Shown here piece after piece: positions 8,407 to 17,501 of a stretch of 64,000 nt of DNA. Made by a program: the position numbers and the translations under genes. This stretch comes from JAJEDW01 sp963555775 (GTDB lineage: Bacteria > Acidobacteriota > Terriglobia > 20CM-2-55-15), in the NCBI GenBank assembly GCA_963555775.3, contig CAUVWY020000009.1, positions 1,116,001 to 1,180,000 on the forward strand, written 5' to 3'. The notes beneath the pieces were generated by a model that searched no databases, had not been told where the DNA came from, and saw nothing but the letters and a program-made list of their open reading frames with translations. How positions within the stretch are numbered: position 1 is the first letter of the stretch; each line of letters opens with the position of its first letter.

Positions 8407-9117
8407 ATGAACAAGGCCGCTTTTTACGATCTGGACGGCACTCTCCTGAACTGCAATCTGGTCTCGATGCACGCGTACTATGCTCGTAACGACCGGTCGC
8501 CGCTCAAGAGCGTATACCAGTTCATCAAGGTCCTGCTGAGCGTCCCCTGGCTATTCGGGCTGAGCGTGTATTCGCGGTCGTGGTTCAACGTGGTGTCGTT
8601 CCGGGCGTACCGGGGTATGCACCGCGACCGTCTGGTGGGCCTTGCCGATGACCTGTTCGAGGTCACTCTCAAACCGTCGATCTTTCCACACGCACAGAAG
8701 TTGATCGACACGACACGCGAACTGGGTTACCGCAATGTCCTGGTGACCGGGACTCTGGACTTCACGATTCGCCCGGTTGCCCTGCAATTCGGCATCGATG
8801 AAGCGATCTCGAACCGCCTCGAATTCAAGAGTCACGTCGCGACGGGCCGCGTCCACGGAAACCTGATTGCCGAAAGCGAGAAGGCCCGCGCAATCCGCGA
8901 ATACGCCGAGCGCGAAGGTATGGACCTGTCCGAGTGTTGTGCGTTTTCGGATAGCTCCGCCGACGTGCCCATGCTGTCAGCCGTGGGTCATCCGGTCGCG
9001 ACGAATCCGACCCACAAGCTCCGCCGTATCGCACAGCAGAACGGTTGGCCGGTTCTCGAACTCGGCGAACCTTCTCCGAGTTATCCATCGTTCCTGAAGC
9101 CGGCCAAGTCTCTCTGA
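8407..9117 (+). CDS. HAD-IB family phosphatase
   Basis: About 236 aa from the ATG at 8407; the frame could also begin at TTG 8398, but the ATG directly precedes the conserved FYDLDGTLL (motif I, DxDGT). VTGTLD supplies the motif II Thr and the SDSSADVPML segment is motif IV (DxxxD type), giving a complete HAD-IB active site. The family includes phosphoserine phosphatase-like and lysophosphatidate/glycerol-phosphate-related enzymes. It is 4 bp upstream of the ABC ATPase, so probably co-transcribed with it, and divergent from the AGPS operon. A phosphatase role in lipid metabolism is inference from context. A possible -10 TATAAT is at 8390-8395. Confidence 0.85.
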   Translation: MNKAAFYDLDGTLLNCNLVSMHAYYARNDRSPLKSVYQFIKVLLSVPWLFGLSVYSRSWFNVVSFRAYRGMHRDRLVGLADDLFEVTLKPSIFPHAQKLIDTTRELGYRNVLVTGTLDFTIRPVALQFGIDEAISNRLEFKSHVATGRVHGNLIAESEKARAIREYAEREGMDLSECCAFSDSSADVPMLSAVGHPVATNPTHKLRRIAQQNGWPVLELGEPSPSYPSFLKPAKSL

Positions 9118-9121
9118 CGCG

Positions 9122-9793
9122 ATGATCAGCGTCCGCAACCTCGTCAAGACCATCGACACCGGTTCGCATCGCGTCGAGATTCTCAAGGACATCAGCTTCG
9201 AGGTTGCTTCGTCCGAGGTCGTGGCGATCATGGGTCCGTCGGGCAGTGGAAAGAGCACCCTGCTGGGCATGCTGGCCGGTCTGGACTGGCCCACTTCCGG
9301 TTCGGTTTCCATCGATGGGGTCGATATCACCTCCCTGGGCGAGGACGAACTGGCAACCGTGCGCGGGCGAAAGATCGGATTCGTCTTTCAGGCCTATCAA
9401 CTGATTCCCACACTGACGGCGCTGGAAAACGTGCTGCTTCCCGCGGAGATGCTGGGAGACGACACAAACGGCGTATCGGCGCGGGCGCACGATCTTCTGG
9501 GAAGCGTGGGTCTTGCCCAACGCCACGATCATTATCCGGCCCAGCTATCGGGCGGCGAACAGCAGCGCGTGGCCCTGGCCCGCGCGTTCATGATGAAGCC
9601 CGCGGTGCTTCTTGCGGACGAACCCACAGGGAACCTCGACAGTGAAAACGGAAATCACGTTCTGGAATTGCTGTTGAAGCTGAATCGCGATGAGGGCGCG
9701 ACCCTGGTTCTGGTGACGCACGACCGGGAACTGGCGTCGCATGCCGCTCGCCGGATCGTGCTGAAAGACGGACGGATCGTGGGGGACGCATGA
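9122..9793 (+). CDS. ABC transporter ATPase, LolD/YbbA type
   Basis: 223 aa. Walker A GPSGSGKS is at 38-45, the signature is LSGGEQQR, Walker B is VLLADEPTGNLDS, and an H-loop histidine follows in VTHDRE. The short length and DEPTGNLDS are typical of the MacB/LolD/YbbA class, which pairs with FtsX-type permeases and acts in mechanotransmission or lipid/lipoprotein extraction rather than import. Its stop overlaps the permease ATG (ATGA, 9790-9793). Pairing with a very long permease and a TesA-like gene nearby fits YbbA best. Confidence 0.93.
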   Translation: MISVRNLVKTIDTGSHRVEILKDISFEVASSEVVAIMGPSGSGKSTLLGMLAGLDWPTSGSVSIDGVDITSLGEDELATVRGRKIGFVFQAYQLIPTLTALENVLLPAEMLGDDTNGVSARAHDLLGSVGLAQRHDHYPAQLSGGEQQRVALARAFMMKPAVLLADEPTGNLDSENGNHVLELLLKLNRDEGATLVLVTHDRELASHAARRIVLKDGRIVGDA

Positions 9794-12312
9794 GATTCGC
9801 CTTCCGCATGGCGTGGCGGGAAGCGCGTGCGTCAAAGGGCCGCTTCATATTTGTGGTTCTGGCCATTGCCGCCGGGGTTGGCGCGCTCAGCGGCGTCAAG
9901 GGTTTCAACGAATCCGTGCGCTACACGCTGCTTGCCGAAGCCCGAACGCTGATGGGTGCCGATCTGGTGGTCCGCCTCCAGGTCGATCCGACCGAAGACG
10001 AAATCGCCTTTCTCGAAAGCCTGAGCGATCGGGGTATCGACTACACGCCCGTCACCGAGACCGTTTCGATGTCGTCGTCATCCCAGGTCCCGCAGCCGCT
10101 GCTGAGTTCGATCAAGGCGGCCGATCTTTCCGAGTACCCCTACTACGGGACGATCGAGTTCGACCCGCCCCTGGCCCAACTCGACGACCGGGGCGTTGCC
10201 GTGTCGACCGATCTTCTGCTGCGTCTGGATGTCGAACCCGGCGACACCATTCAGGTAGGCGCCGGTCGATTCACGATCGCGGCCGTTTCGCTGAGCGAAC
10301 CGGACAGGATGACGAGCGGGTTCACTCTGGGACCGCGGGTCCTGATGACCCCCGGCGGGTACGATGCCGCGGGACTGAACGTTCCCGGAAGCCGGGCCAC
10401 CCGGCGTCTATTGTTGCGGCTGCCCGAAACGGCTGAACTCGATGTGGTCCGCGGCGAGATTTCCGAGGTGTTCGGCCGCCGCGCCCGTGTGTCGGACTAC
10501 ACCGAAGAGAACCGGACGTTGTCGCGCGGCATTCGCCGGGCCACCACGTTCCTGAGTCTGGTGAGCCTGATCGCGCTGATCGTCGGCGGCCTGGGCGTGG
10601 CGACTTCGATCGAAGGTCATCTGAAACAGAAGATGGATTCCATTGCCATGATCAAGTGTCTTGGCGGACGGTCGCGGCAGGTGATGCGGATCTATCTGGT
10701 GCAGGTGCTGCTTCTCGGGCTGGCGGGCAGCGTCATCGGCGTGATTCTGGGATTCGGAGCGCAGGCGGTGTTTCCGCGATTCCTGGTGCGGTATTTCGAT
10801 GTCGATGTTCATCTTATCGTTTCGCTGGCGCCGATTGCGCAGGGAATTCTTGCGGGATTGATGACCGCGCTGCTGTTTGCGATTCCGCCCTTGCTGTCGA
10901 TTGCCGAGATCCGTCCGGCGTTGATCTTCAGACGCGACATGGACGAATCGGCCCCCACTCCACGGAACTGGAAGCCCTATGCCGCATTTGGCGCGATTGC
11001 GATCGGGTTGGGTGCGATGGCGGTCTGGATCGGAGGCTCGTTCGAAGTGGGTTCCATTTTCGCCGGAGGCCTGGTGGTCAGCGTTCTGTTGCTGATTGCC
11101 GTCGGGAAGGTCGTCCTTACCGGCATCCGCGCGGCGAGCGATCGATTTGCCCGAAGCTGGCATCCGGCTCTGCGGCATGGCGTCGCCAACCTGTATCGGC
11201 CCGGGTCGCACATGACGGCCATTCTTGCCGCGCTGGGGATCGGCGTCATGTTCACGCTTTCGGTCCAACTCCTGCAAACGACCCTGGTCGACCAGTTGGT
11301 CGCCAGCGCCCCGCCCGACATGCCAAACGTGTACATGATCAACATCACCGATCGGGAGCGGGAAGGCTTGTGGGCGCTTCTTGAAACGCAGGACGGAGTG
11401 ATCGACGCTCCCCCGGCATCCCCCGCGGTATCGGCCTTGCTTCAAACCGTCAATGGAGTGCCGCTCGAAGACCTGGATTTCGTGCCCGGACAGCGGCGTT
11501 ATCTGCGTACGCAGTTTCAACTGACCTGGGCGGACGAGGAGCCGCCGGCCACCGAGATTCTTCAGGGGGAATGGTGGGCGCCCGATACCGAAGAGGCACT
11601 GGTGTCGGTGGAAGAAAACGCGGCGGGAATACTCGACCTGGAACCCGGGGACACGCTGCAATGGAGCATCGGTGGAGGCATTGCGAAGGCCACGGTGGCC
11701 AACGTCCGGCGGACCGACGGGACGCGAGCCGGAGCGAACAACCAGTTTGTGCTGACGGCCGGGGCTCTCGACGATTTTCCCGGCATCTATTACGGGGCGC
11801 TGCGCGTGGAGCCCGAAATGGTGGGCAGGCTTCAGCGCGATGTATTCGCGGCGTATCCCTCGGTCACCGTCGTCAACGCTGCCGACATCGTCGACATCGT
11901 TCAGGAGATGGTGGGAGAGATCGGCCTGGTGGTTCGTTTCGTGGCGGGGTTTGCGATTCTGGGCGGTCTGATCATTCTCGCATCGAGCGTCGCGGGTACG
12001 CGGTACCGCCGCATCCGCGAAGCCGCGATCCTGAAAACCGTCGGTGCCCGCCGATGGCGGATCGTCGGAATCTTCTCGATCGAGTTCCTGATTCTGGGTC
12101 TCGTCGCCGGGTCGATCGGCGCGCTTCTGGCCGCCGCGTTTACGGCATTGATCGTATATCGGTTCATGGACGGAACCTACCAGGTGGACTGGGTCCCGCT
12201 CGTATCGGCCGTCGGCTTGACGGCGCTTCTCACGGTTGTGACCGGTTGGGCCGCCAGTTTCCGGATTCTGGGCCAGAAGCCCCTGGAAGTGTTGCGCCGC
12301 TCCGACGCGTAA
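9790..12312 (+). CDS. FtsX-like ABC permease, YbbP type
   Basis: 840 aa. One TM segment lies near residues 20-40, then a large periplasmic domain (about 45-255), a group of three or four TM segments (about 260-420), further TM segments around 395-445, a second periplasmic domain (about 480-690) and a final FtsX module of three TM segments (about 700-835). The duplicated FtsX layout and length match YbbP, partner of YbbA. Substrate is not known from sequence. It ends the HAD-ABC-permease run; downstream is decayed DNA. Confidence 0.88.
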   Translation: MRFAFRMAWREARASKGRFIFVVLAIAAGVGALSGVKGFNESVRYTLLAEARTLMGADLVVRLQVDPTEDEIAFLESLSDRGIDYTPVTETVSMSSSSQVPQPLLSSIKAADLSEYPYYGTIEFDPPLAQLDDRGVAVSTDLLLRLDVEPGDTIQVGAGRFTIAAVSLSEPDRMTSGFTLGPRVLMTPGGYDAAGLNVPGSRATRRLLLRLPETAELDVVRGEISEVFGRRARVSDYTEENRTLSRGIRRATTFLSLVSLIALIVGGLGVATSIEGHLKQKMDSIAMIKCLGGRSRQVMRIYLVQVLLLGLAGSVIGVILGFGAQAVFPRFLVRYFDVDVHLIVSLAPIAQGILAGLMTALLFAIPPLLSIAEIRPALIFRRDMDESAPTPRNWKPYAAFGAIAIGLGAMAVWIGGSFEVGSIFAGGLVVSVLLLIAVGKVVLTGIRAASDRFARSWHPALRHGVANLYRPGSHMTAILAALGIGVMFTLSVQLLQTTLVDQLVASAPPDMPNVYMINITDREREGLWALLETQDGVIDAPPASPAVSALLQTVNGVPLEDLDFVPGQRRYLRTQFQLTWADEEPPATEILQGEWWAPDTEEALVSVEENAAGILDLEPGDTLQWSIGGGIAKATVANVRRTDGTRAGANNQFVLTAGALDDFPGIYYGALRVEPEMVGRLQRDVFAAYPSVTVVNAADIVDIVQEMVGEIGLVVRFVAGFAILGGLIILASSVAGTRYRRIREAAILKTVGARRWRIVGIFSIEFLILGLVAGSIGALLAAAFTALIVYRFMDGTYQVDWVPLVSAVGLTALLTVVTGWAASFRILGQKPLEVLRRSDA

Positions 12313-12361
12313 GAGCTACTAAATCACTCCAAGAAAAGGGCCGCCCGCGCGATGCCGTCAC

Positions 12362-12374
12362 TGGCACAGAGGGT
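12362..12374 (+). repeat. 13-nt sequence shared with the right flank of the IS3 element
   Basis: TGGCACAGAGGGT occurs here and again at 18048-18060, beside the right end of the IS3 element. It may mark an old insertion end or a rearrangement point. Confidence 0.3.
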
Positions 12375-12499
12375 GCGGCAACGTTGTGTTCGCGGAACGA
12401 GCGGGTGATTCGCCTGCCTGTGGTAGGCTGGCCCCGTCCCGGAAATCAATGACCGCGACGGTCCTGCTTCCGATGAGGAGCGTGTTCGCATTGACGCCG

Positions 12500-12706
12500 A
12501 TGGATAAGATACCTCGACGGATCTGCACCACCGTCGCAGTAACCGTGACGGTCGTCCTCTTCGATACTGTGCTTCTGCCGCAGGGTACTCTCGACGCGGT
12601 TCGGCAAGCTGCGGAGCCGGTTGACGCCAAAGCGTAATTTGACCTCGGGCTCACATACGCCAACGGCGAGGGTGTGCTTCAGGACGATGCCGAAGTGGAC
12701 CCGGCG
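12500..12706 (+). pseudogene. Fragment of exported Sel1-repeat protein
   Basis: From the ATG at 12500 a signal-like stretch (TTVAVTVTVVLFD) leads to LDAVRQAAEPVDAKA, a TAA stop, and then in the same frame FDLGLTYANGEGVLQDDAEV, a Sel1 repeat (normally AQFNLGLMYANGEGV). The conserved repeat continues through the stop and is lost where the IS256 fragment begins, so this is a truncated, inactivated gene. Sel1 proteins are solenoid scaffolds. Confidence 0.6.
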
Positions 12707-12710
12707 GTCC

Positions 12711-12881
12711 CGAGGTTGTCTGACACGGGATGGCATGCTGCACATGATGTTCAAGCTGGGCCAGTGCGCCGAGAAGCGCCGGCGATGACCAGAGGGATTC
12801 CATGATCTGGCCAAGATGATTCCTGGGGTGAAAATCAACGATGGAATCGAAGTGTCAAACGTCGACCAGACCGCCGCTTGA
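12711..12881 (+). pseudogene. IS256-family transposase C-terminal fragment
   Basis: Translation gives RGCLTRDGMLHMMFKLGQ and CAEKRRR, a TGA, then GFHDLAKMIPGVKINDGIE and a stop at 12879-12881. This resembles the IS256-type C-terminus (TKGC..R..ML.M.FKL...AEKRWR...G). The internal TGA lies at a non-cysteine position and everything upstream is missing, so it is a dead fragment. Confidence 0.6.
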
Positions 12882-12935
12882 ATCAATAGTCAAGCACCAC
12901 TTTTGACAATAACTCAACGCAGTCACGCGAAAGCG

Positions 12936-13640
12936 TTACACACGACGTTTTCGCTGCGATGTTCGTTTGATATTTTGAAATTTCTTTCGTCCTTTTCGAA
13001 TGTCTGTGGAGCCAGGTATTGTGGTGTTTGCACGAGGCAAGTTAAGTCGTTCAAAAGCGTTTAACTTTACAAGGTCGTTGCGCAGAGCGAGTTCGCGGTC
13101 CTTTTGCTCTGCCCGCGAATAGTTTAGTGCCGTCTCCATGACCCGGATCAAGTCATCTGCGGCTTCTGGTTTCGGACCTTGATACGAGTGCGACAAGTGC
13201 CCCAAACCCTGAAGTTCTCCCGTTTTTTCATCAATCAGAATTGCGGCCACACAAAGGCGGTATGGCCCGCTGCGATGTGCAACCCATGTATTCCGCATAT
13301 TTTCCAACCAGCCAAAATATTCCAATGCTCCGTCTAGCTCGCCGAATATCACCGTTGAGTCGAGATGTACGTGAAGTTGTTTATCGAAACACGAAACGAA
13401 CGAAATTACAGCATCCCTAAAGACACTAACGGATACTCGTACATGCGGCTCACCTGGTGACTCGACCGCGGTCATGTCTTTCCATAAGCGTACCCTGCTC
13501 AAAGCGTATTCCAGATCCTGAACAAGAAGCGTCCATTCAGAATACAGTCGTGCTGTATACGTATTCACTGTCCGCGCGGTACGCCATTGAGGATCGGGTT
13601 CGTCGATATCGTTGTGAATATTCTTCGTTGTTGTAGGCAT
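12936..13640 (-). CDS. HEPN-like hypothetical protein
   Basis: 234 aa, more AT-rich than the core genes. A mostly helical protein with MRNTWVAHRSG, which fits the Rx4-6H signature of HEPN RNases (R116, N117, H122), and a basic tail (KGRKKFQNIKRTSQRKRRV). HEPN proteins of the AbiU2 type act as abortive-infection or toxin RNases. No nucleotidyltransferase or other partner gene lies next to it. It sits between transposase debris and an intact IS1182 copy, suggesting horizontal acquisition. The assignment rests on one motif; the protein may instead be a non-catalytic HEPN relative. Confidence 0.5.
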   Translation of the reverse strand: MPTTTKNIHNDIDEPDPQWRTARTVNTYTARLYSEWTLLVQDLEYALSRVRLWKDMTAVESPGEPHVRVSVSVFRDAVISFVSCFDKQLHVHLDSTVIFGELDGALEYFGWLENMRNTWVAHRSGPYRLCVAAILIDEKTGELQGLGHLSHSYQGPKPEAADDLIRVMETALNYSRAEQKDRELALRNDLVKLNAFERLNLPRANTTIPGSTDIRKGRKKFQNIKRTSQRKRRV

Positions 13641-13694
13641 TGTGATCTGGAGTTATAACCGATTCTGGTGTTTGAGAGATTGAAGAAGGGCGTC

Positions 13695-15252
13695 CTAGGA
13701 GTCTGCGCCGTAGGACGATTTTCGACTCGGCGAATTACGCGAGATGGCGATCGATCGGCATCGGTGACCGGGGAATGGGCGTTTTGGACGACGAGGCGCC
13801 GCTGGGTGCGCCATGGGTGCTTGAATGGGCCCTCTTGCGGCCTGATTTGCGGGCGGTATGCGTGTCATCAGGCTGCCTGAAGCCCCGGCAACCGCTTGAC
13901 GTTCAATGCCAGACACACCAAGTCCCACTCGCCCTGGACCTTGTTCAGGCCGCGCAGGCTGAATCGGCGGAAGCCGAGCACTTCCTTGATCCACCCGTTG
14001 GGCGCCTCCGACAGCCATTTGCGTCGGGCGTACTGCACCCGTCCCGGCGCGGTCGCCAGCTTCTCGGCCATGCGGGCCTTCGCCGGATGCCTGGCCGCGT
14101 CCACCGCGACCGCGCGCCGGCCCTCCCGGCCCAAGGCCACATAGCCGTCCACGCCGCGCGCCTCCAGCGCCTTAAGGTCGGCCTCGTTGCAGTAGCCCGC
14201 ATCCGCCAGCACCGTCTCCGGCCGTTCCCCATGGGTGGCCTCCACCTCGTCCACCAGCGGGACCAGCCGACCCTGGTCGCTGGCGCTCGACGACACCTCG
14301 GTGGCGACGATCAACTGGTTCTCGCCCTCCACCGCCACCTGCGCGTTGTAGCACTGCTGAAATCCCTCCGACGAGGTCTTCATGATCCGGCTTTCGGGAT
14401 CCGTGAAGTTGTCCTGCGCCTTCTCGTCCGGCTCCCCGTACTCCCGCTTGTAGGGCCGCCCGCCCTTCGGGTTGCGCTTCGAACCGGGCTCGCGTCCCCG
14501 CGCCTCGTCGGCCTCCCGTTGCCGGGCCTCCAATCGCGCCCGGGCCGCCCGGATCGCCGCCAGCCGATCCTCCCGGCGGCGCAACTCCTCCGGTAACTCA
14601 TCGCCGCGATGCGCCTCCCCGAAACGCGCGTCCTCCGCCGCGTCGGTCTCCCGCGCGCGCGACACCAACGCTTCGATCTCGCCCTCCAGTCGCCGCTCCT
14701 CCTCCCGCATCCGACCGTAACTCATCGCCTTGCGCTTGCTGGCGTTGGCTCGAACCTTCGTCCCGTCGATCGACAACTTGCCGAAGTTCGCAACGCCGGT
14801 CTCCCGCGCCAGACCGACCACCTCCACAAACAGCGCCTTGAAATCCGACAAATGACGGCGGCGAAACTCGCAAATCGTCCGATGGCTCGGAAAATTCCCC
14901 GCCGCCACCACCCGAAATGCCACGTCCTCCTCCAGCTTCCGCGCCAGCCCTCGGGAGGAAAACACCCCCGTCGCGTACCCGTAGATCAGCACCTTCGCCA
15001 TCATCACTGGCTCATACGGCGACTTGCGACGTCCGTCCCCCTCGTAAGGCGCGTAAAACGCCGTCAAGTCCAATCCGTCCACCAGATCGCTCACATGGTC
15101 CGCCAAGTGCCCCTCCGGCAACCAATCCCGTATATCCGGCGGTAGCAGCAACCCCTGATCCGGCTGGTACGGGCGAAACGTCGTCGGCATCGCTATCTCC
15201 TCCTAACTGCCACACAATTATCTCATTAACTTCCTACGGCGCAGGCTCCTAG
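13695..15252 (-). mobile_element. IS1182-family element (copy A), complete, with CTAG flanks
   Basis: The element runs 13699-15248 (1550 bp) with inverted ends GAGTCTGCGCCGTAGGA (13699-13715) and, reversed, GAGCCTGCGCCGTAGGA (15232-15248), one mismatch in 17. Both ends are flanked by CTAG (13695-13698 and 15249-15252), the kind of palindromic 4-bp target used by this family. One transposase gene fills it. It looks intact and recent. Confidence 0.85.
13868..15190 (-). CDS. IS1182-family transposase
   Basis: 440 aa DDE transposase. The N-terminal DUF772-type domain has YEPVMMAKVLIYGY (about 60-75). The core has LSIDGTKVRANAS (first Asp near 142), LADAGYC (second Asp) and a C-terminal GWIKEVLGFRRFSLRGL carrying the last acidic residue. 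A charged, Arg/Glu-rich linker occupies about 165-245. Full length for the family with no internal stops, so probably active. Confidence 0.95.
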   Translation of the reverse strand: MPTTFRPYQPDQGLLLPPDIRDWLPEGHLADHVSDLVDGLDLTAFYAPYEGDGRRKSPYEPVMMAKVLIYGYATGVFSSRGLARKLEEDVAFRVVAAGNFPSHRTICEFRRRHLSDFKALFVEVVGLARETGVANFGKLSIDGTKVRANASKRKAMSYGRMREEERRLEGEIEALVSRARETDAAEDARFGEAHRGDELPEELRRREDRLAAIRAARARLEARQREADEARGREPGSKRNPKGGRPYKREYGEPDEKAQDNFTDPESRIMKTSSEGFQQCYNAQVAVEGENQLIVATEVSSSASDQGRLVPLVDEVEATHGERPETVLADAGYCNEADLKALEARGVDGYVALGREGRRAVAVDAARHPAKARMAEKLATAPGRVQYARRKWLSEAPNGWIKEVLGFRRFSLRGLNKVQGEWDLVCLALNVKRLPGLQAA

Positions 15253-16475
15253 GAGTCTGTCGGGAATAGATTTCGGATTGGCATCAAGGGGGAAGGCAAG
15301 CGGGGAGGCGCCGGGACCAGAGATGACCGAAGAGGCTGGTAGAAGAAGGCATTATGAAGCGCTTTCTAAACGACGATCTGGATCAGGGGCTGTTGATGGC
15401 GCCATCGCTACATGACTGGCTGCCGGAGGAACATTTGGCGCGGTTTGTGGCGGACTTGATGGAAACGCTGGATCTATCGGCATTCTACCGCTCCTATGAA
15501 GAGAAAGACGGGCGGGGGCGGGCGGCGTACGCTCCGGTGATGATGGTGCGGTTGTTGATATATGGCTACTGCATCGGCGTGGTCAGTTCGCGACAGATCG
15601 AGAAGCGGACCTACGAGGATGTGGCGTTCCGGTATCTGAGCGCGGATGCCCATCCGGATCACAGTACGGTGAGCGAGTTTCGGAAGCGGCATTTGAGAGC
15701 GCTGGCGGGGCTGTTCATGCAAGCGCTGCAATTGTGCCAGAAGGCGGGGCTGGTCAAACTGGGGCATGTGGCCGTGGACGGGAGCAAGATACAGGCGAAC
15801 GCGAGTAAGCACAAGGCGATGAGCTACGGGCGGATGAGCGAAGCCGAGGAGAAGTTGAAGGCGGAAGTGGACGAGTTGCTGCGGCGGGCCGAAGCGGCGG
15901 ATGCGGCCGAGGACGAGAAGGAACGACAAGGACAGGCCGACAAGCTGCCCGACGAGTTGGCCCGGCGGGAAAGCCGGTTGAAGAAGATCCGTGAAGCGAA
16001 GGCGGCGCTGGAAGCCGAAGCCCGTCAGAAGGCCGCCGAGGCCAGGGCGGCCGCGGAAGCCCGAATCGCCCAACGGCGCCAGAAAGAGGCGGAGAGCGGC
16101 CGGAAGATTCCGGGACGCCCACCGCAGGTTCCCGATCCCGGACAGGCGGCGCCGAAAGCGAAGGCGCAACGGAACTTTACCGACCCCGACAGCCGGATCA
16201 TGCCCGACGGGGCGCACAAGGGGAGCTTCGTGCAGGCCTACAATGCACAGATCGCCGTGGATAGCGAAGCGCAGATCATCGTGGCGGCCGACATCACGCA
16301 GCAGAGCAACGACAAACGACAATTGGCGCCGATGTTGGATCAGGTGAGGCAAAACACGGGAGCCTCCCCGGTCGCCTCCAGTGCCGATACCGGCTATTGG
16401 AGCCCGGAGCAGCTCACCGACAAGCGGGTTGAAGGCATCGACCTGCACGTGGCGACCGGTGAATGTCAACAAGTG
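15253..16475 (+). mobile_element. IS1182-family element (copy B), right side lost
   Basis: Begins GAGTCTGTCGGG directly after the CTAG shared with copy A, consistent with its own left end being at 15253. The transposase reads rightward but is cut at about 16460, where IS3 sequence begins. Its right end does not reappear beyond the IS3 copy (18041 onward), so a deletion accompanied or followed that insertion. Confidence 0.7.
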
Positions 16476-16478
16476 TGA
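15354..16478 (+). pseudogene. IS1182-family transposase, 3'-truncated by IS3
   Basis: 374 codons, about 360 of them native. The N-terminal domain (APVMMVRLLIYGY), VAVDGSKIQANAS (first catalytic Asp) and SSADTGYWS (second) are present, but the sequence ends in DLHVATG followed by a few IS3-derived codons. The C-terminal part with the catalytic Glu is missing, so it should be inactive. It is related to but clearly diverged from copy A next door, with a longer Ala/Lys/Glu-rich linker. Confidence 0.85.
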
Positions 16479-16496
16479 GACACGTGGGTTCAACAA

Positions 16497-17501
16497 TTAA
16501 GCTACCGCCTGCGATTCTACGGGTGGATTGATCCAGACCTTGTCGGGCGGCCCTGGGATCGTTCTGGGTACGTTGACGAAACGTTCTGGGTGGCGTTGCC
16601 GCGCACAATCCATGGCATGCTGCCGTTTTTGGATGACGATGTCGGTACGGGCGTGGTGAACCATAGCCGGTGTCAACCAGTTCAGTCCCGAATGGTAGTG
16701 GACATTGTTGTACCAGTGGAAGAAGTCCCTGCAGAACGCCTTGGCGTCCTGGCTACAACCGAAACGGTCCGGGAAGCCTGGCCGGTACTTGAGCGTCTTG
16801 AACTGCGCTTCCGAGAATGGATTGTCGTCCGATACATACGGTCGGGAGTGAGACTTCGTCACTCCCAGATCGGCCAACAGCAGCGCCACCGCCTTGGACT
16901 TCATCGACGATCCACGATCGGAGTGGAGTATGAGTTGATCACGATCAATCTGTTGCTTGTCGCAGGCTTTCTGGATCAACTTTTTGGCCAGATTCGCCGA
17001 TTCGCAATCGGCGACCATCCAGCCCACGACTTGGCGGCTGAAGATGTCCAGGATCACGTACAGGTAGAAGTAGGTCCACTTTTGGGGTCCCTTCAACTTC
17101 GTGATGTCCCCACTCCAAACTTGATTCGGAGCCGTAGCCAACAGCTCCGGCTTTGTATAGGCGGGATGGCGTCGCTGGTTCCTTCGTTCGCGAACTTCCT
17201 GATTCGCTTCCAGGATCCGATACATCGTTCGTGGGGAACACAGATAGCGGTCCTCGTCCAGAAGGGCGGCGGCGACCTGAGCCGGCGCCTGGTCCACGAA
17301 GCGATCGCCATGCAGCAGGTCGAGGACCTCTTGGCGCTCCACCTCACTCAACGCTCGATGCGATCGCCGACGGATCGGGTCTGGGGCGGGTTCGGCTCGC
17401 CGTTGCCGGTGACGATAGAACGATGCACGGGGAACTCCAAAGGCCCGGCATGCGGGTGCGGCGCCCAACTCGGCAGAGTGGGTCTGGGCCGCTTCCATCA
17501 A
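16497..17501 (-). CDS. IS3-family transposase OrfB (DDE integrase core)
   Basis: 334 aa. N-terminal HTH_21-like region (RAFGVPRASFYRHRQ). The rve core has WSGDITKLKG (first Asp), LHSDRGSSMKSKAV (second Asp) and DNPFSEAQFKTLKYR (catalytic Glu), all in place. It begins with overlapping start options (TTG 17501, ATG 17498) at the orfA stop. Its frame stays open upstream to an A8 run inside orfA, so it can also be made as an OrfAB fusion. Confidence 0.93.
   Translation of the reverse strand: MMEAAQTHSAELGAAPACRAFGVPRASFYRHRQRRAEPAPDPIRRRSHRALSEVERQEVLDLLHGDRFVDQAPAQVAAALLDEDRYLCSPRTMYRILEANQEVRERRNQRRHPAYTKPELLATAPNQVWSGDITKLKGPQKWTYFYLYVILDIFSRQVVGWMVADCESANLAKKLIQKACDKQQIDRDQLILHSDRGSSMKSKAVALLLADLGVTKSHSRPYVSDDNPFSEAQFKTLKYRPGFPDRFGCSQDAKAFCRDFFHWYNNVHYHSGLNWLTPAMVHHARTDIVIQKRQHAMDCARQRHPERFVNVPRTIPGPPDKVWINPPVESQAVA

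Noticed and set aside
12386..12499. Coding start for the Sel1 fragment upstream of 12500
   Set aside because: Residues before the ATG at 12500 do not look like protein, and the signal-like stretch begins after it.
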